NCBI GenBank assembly: GCA_034370585.1
Contig: CP139771.1
Coordinates: forward strand, 15,138,501-15,202,500
Direction: 5' to 3'
DNA length: 64,000 bases
Source of the DNA: Fragaria x ananassa
Taxonomy: Eukaryota; Streptophyta; Magnoliopsida; Rosales; Rosaceae
A program made the position numbers and the translations under genes. Below the pieces are notes generated by a model. It was not told where the DNA came from and ran no database searches. It saw only the letters and a program-made list of their open reading frames with translations. Shown in pieces: positions 50,162 to 59,280 of the stretch; positions within the stretch are counted from its first letter, which is position 1, and each line of letters starts with the position of its first letter.

Positions 50162-50690
50162 TTTAAAGTCATCTTCCTTGCAATGATAACCTACCCATGA
50201 ATCTGAAAAGTGTTGTTGGCGGCCTCGAAAGGTATGATCTCTATGTGTCTTGCTATCGTTGGATTCCACAAAAAGAGGGTGCCCTCACCCTCATACGGAT
50301 CATCTGGTTCTTGTATGCAAAGTTCAAGTAATATCAATCCGTTGCAGAAGCCAAGCATATCAGAAAAAATAGGAGTTCGAGAGGCGATTATTTGTAATTC
50401 AGTCTTTTAGCTTCAAAAAAAAGAGAAAAAGAAAAAAGGAGGAGTCCAGTCTTGTCTTCAAGTTGATAAAATGGATGCTCTATTCGTTGTTCTGCGTCAT
50501 TTAATCTACCCGCAAGGGAGGACCACGAATATAACTGACCATAGATGGAATTGATTGAGCGTTGGTGATGCTCTTTGATGAAGTCTATGCTGCGAATAAA
50601 GCGATTCCACAGTTTTGAAACCGATGAATATCGGAGTAGATCCTTGGCTGGAAGCCCTAATATGAAAGTCAAAAGGGTGCTTTTAATAAA

Positions 50691-51199
50691 ATTAAAAAAA
50701 AATTAACTAACATGATGATCAATTTAAAATTGATAGGGATAAATTAAAATTAACCCTTGTAAAAATGAATAGGAGATCCTAATTAAAACTGTAGTTTTCT
50801 ACGTTGATGTAATAATACGCCAACTACTATTTGATATGGAGATAGAGTGAAATCACTCGAATCAGAATCTCCAATCCTCTGAAGTTGTCTACATTGATGT
50901 AGTATTACACCAACTACTAGTTTGATATGGAAATAGTATAATCAGTTATGCTATTAGATTTTGGATCTGTAAAGTACTAAAGTATGAGATGTCAGTAGAA
51001 CAATTTGAGGAGCAAACCAGTTATGCTTCAAGCGGAGATAAAATATAAATCAACAGGCGTACAAGCAGACAAGGAAAACTAGCTCAATTGTTTTTTACGA
51101 GAACACAAAGAAAATAGATCTTGTGCCTGGCCAAGTTGTAGTAAAAACCTAACTCGAAGTAGTAGCAGGTAATGCAAATTTGCACTTCCTCCCGCCCGC
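50691..51199. other. Intergenic and ROF 3' region
   Basis: About 500 bp between the truncated F-box start and the ROF stop codon. CTACGTTGATGTAATAATACGCCAACTACTA near 50797 is repeated imperfectly near 50887. The part next to 51199 is likely ROF 3' UTR. Confidence 0.45.
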
Positions 51200-54100
51200 C
51201 TATGCCTTGCTGTCCACGCTCATGGGTTCAGCATCCTTCTGCGAAAGCCAAAAAAATGAACCACCAATCAATCCCTAGAATGAAACAGAGCAAGAATGAA
51301 CACATTACCAACTTTACTAAATTGATGCTTACATCGGAATCCTTGGTCAGTTTGGCGAACATGTTACCATAAAACTTTGCCTCCTTGTTGTTGAATTCTT
51401 TCATCTTCTCCTTCAAAGTTTTGTACTCCAGCTTCACATCCCTGTTTCAACATTAAACCCATGCATCAATACTTTTTACTTCCAGGTGCAATTGATTTCT
51501 GTAAGAGCAGCGGTGTTGCAAAGGAGCATGTACCTGTTGTTAGGGTCAATTTCAAGAGCTTTCTTGATGTCAAGCTCAGCCAAATCCAGATCTGCCAGCT
51601 GGATATATGCCTGAGCTCTTCTGTACAGAGCCTTCACATTCCTACCCTCAAGCTCCAAAACCTGTCAAAGGTGTCCCCATTCGTAATTGAAAAAAAAAAA
51701 CCAACAAAAAGGAAGGACCTCAAGAGGTTTCTCAAGTACCGATTGCTGACCTTGGTACACAGCTTTTCAGCCTGCTTGTACTCTTTCAGCTTCAATTTGG
51801 AAGCGGCATCATTGAGATTGCAAGCAACCTTCAATGCCTTAGCCTGTTTTTTCTCCTCTTCAGCAAAAGCTGTATCATATTCAATGTATTTCACAGCCTG
51901 CAAGGAAGAAGGTTAAGTAAGTCTAAGAACATAGGTCAAGATATCAGGTTCAATAACCAATATGGCAGTCATGGTACCTTCTCATATCTTTTGGAAGCTT
52001 TTGCATATTTACCAGCCTTGAAGAAAGCATTCCCTTCTTCCTTTTTCTTGCCAGCAGCCTCGATTTTCTCCGGAGTATTCATGTCCCATGATTCCTTGTC
52101 CTGGGGTAAAGAGGATAAACAAAATCATTAGAATGAAGGAGACTGGGAGGGTTTGAAACAAATATGCCATGACAAGCTGCACTATTTACCCACCTTGACA
52201 AAAGATACAAGCTCAATCTCATAATAAAGAGTTGAATTAGGAGGCACCACTGCCAACTCCTGCTTGGACTCTGACGCGCCAAATGCATACTCAGGGGCTA
52301 TAATCACAAGAGCTATCTCACCCTTCTTCATTGTGACTACAGCTTTATCAAGCCCCTCAATGACTTGCTCTGTCCAATCAAATCAAATCTCAGCAACAGT
52401 AGAGACAAAATGACCATGAGGGAGAAGGGAATAAAAAAAACACAGAAGTAAAAAAAAAAATGAAAAAAAATGGTATGAAAATAAAATTCAGAATTCTTAT
52501 TACCCTCATCTGTCTTAAATTCAAATGGTTCTTCTCCTTCACCATGACCTTTCTTCAAAAATACCGTACCATCTTGCAACTTTCCAATCAATTTCACTGC
52601 CAGGCACAAAAAATAAATGATCAGATAACTGTTTGAGCTGGTAAACATGAAGGGATTTCTAGTGCAATGAGTAAACAGCTACCTGTAACAACAGCCCCTT
52701 CATTTGGACGCTCATACCCTTCTCCTTCTTTTAGGATCTTCTTAATAACTTTCTTGTCATCTGTCAGTTCTGAGACTGTTCTCCATGATACCAACTCTAG
52801 AGTAATATGAAGAGTTGCATTTGGAGGAACAGCACCCTCATCACCAGATGCAGCTTTACCCTTGTCCCCAAATCCATCTGGAACATAAAGCAGGTAAGAA
52901 TACATGAGAAATCAATTTAATTTTCAACTCTAATTTTTTTAATAACTCAGACAGCAGGTTGTACGCAACATACATTGTGGTTTCACCGCTAACAATACTT
53001 TCTCCCCCTTCTTCATGGTTTTAACAGCCTTGGACAATGCAGGACAGAAGTAACCTGCTCACAATACTCAAAAGATTATAGATCATGAACAGATTAATAA
53101 AAAACAAGTGAATACAACATGAGAAGAACCAGTACCCTCTTTGACAGTAAATTCCACGGTGTCAGATTTTGCTATTAATGTTTTATCTTCAAGATAGGCC
53201 TCAAATTTAACTGCATAGAGCACAGGAAGGGGGTTAGTAAAAGGCCATAACATAGTGCAGAAGATAACAAGAAGCGTGAAAAAGACATTTTACCTATGAC
53301 TTCATCAAGGTCTTTTGGGTTCTCCCATTTTTCTCCCTCTTTCAAAACCTTCTTAATGATTCCACCATCCTTAGTTATGTCATTCACACTGGTCCATGAT
53401 AGCAGTTCAACATCAAACTGCAATGTGGCATTTGGAGGGATGGTTGGGGGAGAACCAGATGCACCATAAGCCATCTCAGGAGGAATGGTGAAAAGGGCAT
53501 TCTCACCTTTCTTCATTGTTTTAATACCTTCATCCCATCCCTTAATCACTTGTCCTGCACCACAACATCGTAAACCCATGTTGGTGAGCTGTAGTTCAAC
53601 CTCAGTAATATCAGATTATTGACCACAACACAGAATCAAACGGTACACACCATGCATTATATCTATTCTGAGTAGAACAGTTCAAAATGAACCCCAAAGA
53701 ATGCAGTGTAAAGAAAATGCTCAAGGTAAAACAACAAACTACTCTCCCTCTCTGAAGAAAACAAAAGATTATGCTTTGTACTCCTGAGCACCAAGTCACA
53801 TTTAAGACATCATTTCAGTCTCTGACACTATTTAACACTCAAAACCTAAAACTACTGCATTATACATTTGTACCCATTTCTAAGACAGGTGCTAATTGAA
53901 CATCCATATTACATACTACAATTATCGTAAGAATATATGTTAACTTATCCAAACAAAGCAAAAGAACAAACAGAAGCTTTTTCTTAAACTTCTGCACAAA
54001 TCCTAGTGGCGCAGATCTTCTCAACAAGATCTAGTAACCAAAACATTATCAAATCAATCAAACTTGTCTAAACAAGTCAGAAAGGTAAATATAAAACAAA

Positions 54101-54774
54101 AACCAGTCGGATTGAAGTTATATACCCGACAACCCGACTACTATTGTTTTGTATAAAACAAAAACCAGTCGGATGAATACTTGCTGAAAATGGTATTCAT
54201 CTACAACTCAGCCAGTCGTTTGTATGAACAAAAAGTTACAGAAACATATAGCTAGTCCAAGAATTAAACATGTTCCATCCGGCCAATGGTTGATTCTAAA
54301 ATCCTATAGACTACCGATTAAAAAAGCACTAATCTCATTAACACTAAGCACAATATACATCCAGCTCAGAGCTTAATCAAGTGATTACGGATCCCTAACC
54401 TTGTCCGAGAGTGAACTTGAACGGCGTCCCCCTATCGCGGCTCGAATCGAACTGAGTCCCGTCGAGCAAAGTCACAGTGTAATGTACTGAAAATTTCAAT
54501 TTCAATCGCAATCGCAATCAATCCAAATCCGAAAACAATGAAAAGATCAAATAAATTCAATAACAAATCGATTGAGCTAGACAGCCGCACCTTCAACCTC
54601 GTCGCCGCTCTTGGGAGTCTCCCAGCTTTCGCCGGCCTTGAGGAGCTTCTTCTTCAAGCCCTGCTTCCCGATCTCCTTCTCCTCGCCGACCTTGAGCACC
54701 GGGCCGTCGTCGGGGAGGTCGAAGTCGTCCATCATCTCGCCGCCGGGCGCTGCCATGTCGAAATCGTCGTCCAT
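51200..54774 (-). CDS. ROF1: ROF1/ROF2-type multidomain FKBP (three FKBP domains, TPR)
   Basis: Thirteen exons on the minus strand (54591-54774, 54400-54486, 53294-53554, 53136-53210, 52974-53054, 52683-52877, 52504-52596, 52194-52369, 51978-52100, 51751-51897, 51534-51661, 51333-51441, 51200-51238) join in frame to 565 residues, matching the family. An acidic N-terminus leads into three FKBP domains. Domain 1 keeps FDSS, VIKGWDEG and MAYG, so it should be an active prolyl isomerase. Domain 2 has CPALSKAV in place of the GW motif; domain 3 has VIEGLDKA. Three TPR units follow (KEEGNAFFKAGKYAKASKRY, then ACNLNDAASKLKLKEY, then VKALYRRAQAYIQLADLDLA), which in this family bind HSP90. A basic stretch (KEKMKEFNNKEAKFYGNMF) is near the end. 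Known members act in heat-stress memory. Whether this is ROF1 or ROF2 cannot be settled here. Confidence 0.95.
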
Positions 54775-54854
54775 TTTTGGCGTGAGATTCTAGAGAGAGA
54801 GACAGAGAGTTTTAGCGTAATAGTGAGTGAACGGGAGTGAGGGGAAAGCAGAGG

Positions 54855-54862
54855 CTTTTTAT
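54855..54862 (-). promoter_or_regulatory. TATA-like element of the ROF gene
   Basis: CATAAAAAG on the minus strand, about 80 bp upstream of the ROF ATG and just downstream of a heat-shock-element-like motif. Spacing fits a core promoter with a short 5' leader. Confidence 0.5.
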
Positions 54863-54874
54863 GGGAGCGAGGAG

Positions 54875-54890
54875 TTCTAGACCCTTCGAA
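54875..54890. promoter_or_regulatory. Heat-shock-element-like motif
   Basis: TTCTAGACCCTTCGAA can be read as TTC-nn-GAc-nn-TTC, a near-perfect three-unit heat shock element (one base off in the middle unit), plus an overlapping TTCGAA. It lies about 100 bp upstream of the ROF ATG. Heat induction is established for ROF genes in Arabidopsis, so the motif is plausible. Confidence 0.5.
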
Positions 54891-55355
54891 CGGGGTTTTA
54901 GGTTTTACCCAAAAATATATATGAGAAAAGTTCACCATCGGTCCCTCAACTCTTGTGGCAAGGCCAATGTGATGCCCAACTTATAAAAACTACCAATGTG
55001 ATGCCTACACTTTATTTTTCGTATCAACGTGGGGGCTGAGACCATATTCCATCACGACGCCGTCTGCTTGGTCACGTGGCTCACTAAAATCGGTCCCTCA
55101 ACTCTTGTGGCAAGGCCAATGTGATGCCCAACTTATAAAAACTATCAATGTGATGCCTACACTTTAATTTTCGTATCAACGTGGGGTCTGAGGCCAAATT
55201 CCTTCACGACGTTGTCTGTTTGGTCATGTGTCTCGCACGTGGCTCACCAAAAAAAGGGCATAAAGGACATTTCGTGTGTTTTGTGCCGTCTCTTCCAATC
55301 GGCTTCGTCTTCAACTTCATCTTCATCTTCTTCTACCACAGCTCTCAACCAAGCC

Positions 55356-55610
55356 ATGGCCGCCTTAGTCAGCGCGTCCCTCATGTCCGTCTCCGCCTTC
55401 TACATCCACAAGCGCAGCGTCGACCAAGTCAGCGACCGCCTCATCGAGATCCGCCGTAAGCCGTTGTCTCGCCTCCGCTCTCAACACTCAGACGACAAAG
55501 TCGACGATAAGGAAGAAGATGATTACATCAACGAAGAAGACGAGTGGGACCAGCGGCGAGACCTCGGCTCTGATGGCGACGCCGTCATTGATCTCAAATC
55601 AGCGCCGTCT
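55356..55610 (+). pseudogene. Captured gene fragment, AMP deaminase N-terminus-like
   Basis: Inside the Pack-MULE-like element: MAALVSASLMSVSAFYIHKR followed by SVDQVSDRLIEIRRKP and an acidic linker. This resembles, from memory, the membrane-anchored N-terminus of plant AMP deaminase (AMAALVGASF-type helix, then HR and a basic/acidic linker). It stops at LKSAPSQ and runs into unrelated sequence. It is only a first-exon-sized piece and has no catalytic domain. It is probably not functional, although it could be transcribed as a chimera. Confidence 0.5.
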
Positions 55611-55729
55611 CAATTTTATAAAATTTTCACTTGTTTGGTCGATCTGGTCGCTAGCGGTGTAAGGGTTGATTTGGTCGCTAGCGGACGACGAAGGTGATGA
55701 CTGTGGGGATGATGAGGACAATGATGGCG

Positions 55730-55900
55730 TTGTAGCAGAGGTGACGAAGCTGTGGGCGAAGTTGAGAGAGCGGTAGTCGAACATGGGCTTCCAGGGGCGG
55801 CAGGCGCCGAGATCAACCTTGATGCCATCTTTGGCAAGGGAGATGTACTCGCCGGAGGCGGAGGTGGACCCTGATGGTGGCGTTGTTCTGTGGTTGGGAC
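55730..55900 (-). pseudogene. Second captured fragment, unidentified
   Basis: On the opposite strand in the same element: SGEYISLAKDGIKVDLGACR followed by PWKPMFDYRSLNFAHSF, a protein-like stretch I cannot assign, then a serine/proline-rich tail. It abuts the AMP-deaminase-like piece tail to tail. Could be a fragment from a second host gene. Confidence 0.35.
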
Positions 55901-56802
55901 AATATGTTGAGTTTCTGAATAGAGGAAGACGACAACAATCTGAATAGAAGACGAAGCAGAGGTCAGCAGCAGAAAGGGATTTGAAGCAGAAGGCGCCGAA
56001 TAGATGGAAGCACGATGCTAATCCGAAACTGAGAAAGATGTCGGCCTGAGATTTGAAAAGAGACGAGCTGTTCTGACGAATTCCGGAGCGGGTTTGACGA
56101 AATTTGAATCTTGGGTCTGTGTTGGCTGTAGACGAAGCCGATCGGAAGAGACGGCACAAAACACACGAAATGTCCTTTATGCCCTTTTTTTGGTGAGCCA
56201 CGTGCGAGACACATGACCAAACAGACAATGTCGTGAAGGAATTTGGCCTCAGACCCCACGTTGATACGAAAATTAAAGTGTAGGCATCACATTGATAATT
56301 TTTATAAGTTGGGCATCACATTGGCCTTGCCACAAGAGTTGAGGGACCGATTTTAGTGAGCCACGTGACCAAGCAGACGGCGCCGTGACGGAATATGGTC
56401 TCAGCCCCCACGTTGATACGAAAAATAAAGTGTAGGCATCACATTGGTAGTTTTTATAAGTTGGGCATCACATTGGCCTTGCCACAAGAGTTGAGGGACC
56501 GATGGTGAACTTTTCTCAAAATATATATGTATCACACAGGGGTCATGATGCTTCTGGACGGACCCAAATCCGTGATCCCCTGCTTCTTCGGTGTATTGCT
56601 AATCGTGTTCCTCATTGCCGCATTGACTACGTTGGGTTTTTAATGAGGGGAAAATGTGCAAATACACAAAAATATGGTTTTTAATGCGCATTCCAATGAA
56701 AACTTTTTTTCATGAGTCCATTTCAATGATTATTAAGGAAAAGATTTTTCTATCCTGCCCTCATTCAACTCCATCTACTCACCTCTGTCTCCGATCTGAA
56801 AC

Positions 56803-56806
<4 letters not shown>

Positions 56807-56847
<41 letters not shown>
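56807..56847 (+). repeat. (CT)n microsatellite
   Basis: About 20 uninterrupted CT units followed by a GC-rich region. It looks like the 5' leader of a plant gene, which fits a captured promoter or leader piece in the surrounding element. Confidence 0.9.
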
Positions 56848-56850
<3 letters not shown>

Positions 56851-57628
56851 GACCGCGCAACGACGCCGCCGACGTAGCCAATGCTGACGCAGCCAACGCC
56901 GACGCAGCCGAACACCTGCGCCGATGCTGTGACGACGAGCAACGCTGCTCTCTCCTCTGCAACCTCCTCCACCGCTGCCGGAAATCAACGCCACTCGTCA
57001 ACGTCCTCTTTCTCCAAGCCCCCTCATCCGACCCCGGCAGCAGATCCAAAACGCTGTGCAGCTCGCTAAACGTCGTCGCCATCTCAACAGTCTCCAAGCA
57101 AGCTCTGCCTCGTCGGCCTCCGCCTCTAGCTTGTGCTCACCGGTGCCGCCCAATGTTCATGCTTGTCCAATCAGTTCTCAGTCACGATTAGGGTTTGCAG
57201 AGCTCCCTGGCTGTTGAGAAGGTTGCCAAGCTGTTGTTGAGGAGGCGTGGAGGGTGCCTGGTTGTTGAGTACCGAACCAACCGAAATATCCATTAATTGA
57301 AAGGTCAGCGGGTAATTGATATTTCCGACTTCATTTCCAAATTTTGAAGATTTTGAATCCAAAATTGATTGAATTGAAATGGATTGGGATTTTGAGTTTA
57401 GGTATATACTGTGGAACGCGGAGTATATGATATCATTGATGAGGAATTTTGACATTTCTATGGAGAAGTCTTGAGGTTAAAAGTTTCTAGGGAGATGAGG
57501 AGGGCAAATGTGGAAGCTGACCAGGTTGCTCTAGTGGCGTATGCTGAAATTGGGGCTTGAGATTGGTTCAGTAACTTGATTATATTATGATATTTCTTCT
57601 TTTCTATTAAACTAAGCTGGAATCAATT

Positions 57629-57946
57629 GATTATTGGGGGTCAGTAACTTGGTCACTGGGGTCAGTAACTGATTATTGGGGGTTATAAACTAAGTTATTG
57701 GGGGTCAATAACTGATTATTAGGGATCAGTAACCAAATTATTAGGGTCAGTAACCCGATTATTGGGGGTCAGTAACTGATTATTGAGGGTCAGTAACCAA
57801 GTTATTAGGGTCAGTACCCGATTATTGGGGATCAGTAACTGATTATTAGAGGTCAGTAACCTAATTATTGGGGGTCAGTAACTGATTATTGGGGGCCAGT
57901 ACTCGATTATTGGGGGTCAATAACCGATTATTGGGGGTCAGTAACT
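57629..57946 (+). repeat. Minisatellite, GATTATTGGGGGTCAGTAAC unit
   Basis: About 15-16 tandem copies of a 19-21-bp unit with small variants (GTAACC, GTACCC, GTAACT ends; TTAGGGTCAG forms). It lies between the GC-rich block and the right end of the candidate element at 56644, and is followed by GGTGACTGGAGTCCGG-type repeats up to about 58045. Confidence 0.9.
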
Positions 57947-58410
57947 GAGTCACCGGTGACCGGAATCCGGCGACCAGATAAATCCGGCGGCCGGTGACTG
58001 GAGTCCGGTGGTTGGATACCGAAGTCCGGTGAGATTCCGGCCAAGTATTCTCTCTTCTATTTTCTCTCTCTATGCATGTTTAAGGGGTGAGGGCAAAATA
58101 GTCTTAAAATAATATGGTTTGTTAAGACTTTAGTAAATATTTGTGCATTTGGGCATAAAAAGATGTTACCTTATATTGGAATGGGCTAATGAAAAAGATT
58201 GTCATTGAAATGAGAAATGAAGGATTTAAATTATTACTAAATGGCCATTTTCCCTTTAATTAACTCAGATTACAGACCAGTAAAACTACAGGTCGTTTCT
58301 TCGTCACCTTCGCTCTGAAGGCTGACGTCAGTCAAGGTCCATAGCTTTGTAAATGGATTGCATTTGTGCGAATTTGTGCGAATCGACCTAAAACCAAATC
58401 CGTTTAGGGT

Positions 58411-58899
58411 TAGGTTGATATTATTGTAATTTTAATAAAAAACTGTTGTTGTTATACTGCGAAATAATCAACTGTGAATTAAAATAATTTTGTGTATGAA
58501 AAATATTAGTTTTAAAACTGTTACCAATATAACATTTATTAATTTTTAATGTTTTAGTGACAACGGCTTTTAAAAAAAAAACTGTTGCTATTGTACTGCG
58601 AAAATAATCAGCTGTGAATTAAAACAGTTTTATGTATGGTAAATATGAATTTTAAAAATGTTGCCAAAATAAAATTTATTAATTTCTATTATTTTTAGTG
58701 ACAAACTGCTTTTAAAAGTAACATTCAGTTGCTTCCAAAAGCTGCATATTCAGTTGCTTCTAAAAGCTGCTGTGCTGCTAGTGACCTATAATTTTTTTTT
58801 TAAAACTGATTTTCTTTTATTTACCAAACACTAAAAAATTTAAAAGTTCAGATAGAAACTGAATTTTTTTTAAAAACAAAACTATACCAAACTAGGCCC
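58411..58899. mobile_element. MITE related to the one at 49216, internally duplicated
   Basis: Shares with the 49216 element ACTGCGAAAATAATCAGCTG-type sequence, AGTGACAAACTGCTTTTAAA, the ATTTACCAAACACTA block and the right end ATACCAAACTAGGCC. A ~138-bp internal part is present twice in tandem (58438-58575 and 58576-58715). The left terminus is degenerate. Confidence 0.65.
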
Positions 58900-59280
58900 A
58901 AGGGACAATCAGACCAATTAATAACCTAGCAGATCTATGATAAATCTGTACCCAACAAACCAACAGGTATCCGGTTACTATAAGGCATGAGCTAAGAGAA
59001 CATGTTTGATATTTCTCAACCTTCAGCTGTGATAGTAATATCTGAAAAATGAAGTTCTCCGGAGGCGATGCAAAGTGACGGAAAAAGTAAACAAATAGAA
59101 ATAGAGGAGCCATTTGTAACACGAACTTACAATCTTAGATTAAAAAATGCAGCGTAGTCTGATATTGACTATAAAGCAAAAAAACATTTTGCCTCGCCAA
59201 GTCACCGGTTGCTGAGGAATTTCATTAGGAACGCTAAATATGAAAAACCAAAACGGAAGCTCTAGCCAGGAATTATTCCA

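Larger units (their letters stand above)
44830..50690 (-). pseudogene. F-box / F-box-associated domain pseudogene, split by three insertions
   Basis: Read on the minus strand, pieces of one F-box gene lie in order. The F-box is at about 50690-50560 (LPAKDLLRYSSVSKLWNRFI, then FIKEHHQRS). Next, at 50380-50210, come GFCNGLILLELC and LFLWNPTIARHIE. A short KVLTLVN piece (49551-49574) is followed by VYSVASRKWKRVERLPPKL through SCVAWLMRGND (49077-49215), then DVDFAVTFDLVKEDYHALP, LGGSLAIW and DVWFIKDSQSWC (45414-45170). Such proteins normally act as SCF ubiquitin-ligase adaptors. This copy lacks its start, has a purine-rich frame break near 50405-50437, and is interrupted at 49575-50161, 49216-49550 and 45415-49073 by transposons. 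Confidence 0.82.
54923..56517. mobile_element. Mutator-like element with 388-bp TIRs and captured sequence (Pack-MULE-like)
   Basis: 1,595-bp element. Left arm 54923-55310 and right arm 56130-56517 are close inverted copies of equal length, starting GAGAAAAGTTCACCATCGG. Each arm is itself a tandem pair of ~155-bp units (CAATGTGATGCCCAACTTAT occurs twice per arm). An 11-bp direct repeat AAAATATATAT flanks it (54912-54922 and 56518-56528); in this AT-rich context the true duplication may be 9. Between the arms lies GC-rich, gene-like DNA with no transposase. It ends 148 bp from the ROF ATG. Confidence 0.88.
56644..58254. mobile_element. Candidate degenerate TIR element with GC-rich interior
   Basis: The left end (GGGGAAAATGTGCAAATAC, then CATTCCAATGAAAACTTTTT) and the right end in complement (AGGGAAAATGGCCATTTAG, then CATTTCAATGACAATCTTTT) match imperfectly over about 120 bp, and TGCCCTCA appears in both. 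Flanking bases TTTTTAATG and TTTAATTAA are a weak duplication. The interior has a (CT)n run, a GC-rich gene-like block (56850-57160) and a minisatellite. Possibly a second, older sequence-capturing element. Confidence 0.45.

Noticed and set aside
55212..56228. 161- and 209-codon frames starting with the same MSVWSCVSHVAHQKKG sequence on opposite strands
   Set aside because: The shared start lies in the inverted arms of the MULE-like element, so the symmetry is a product of the TIRs and not two real genes.
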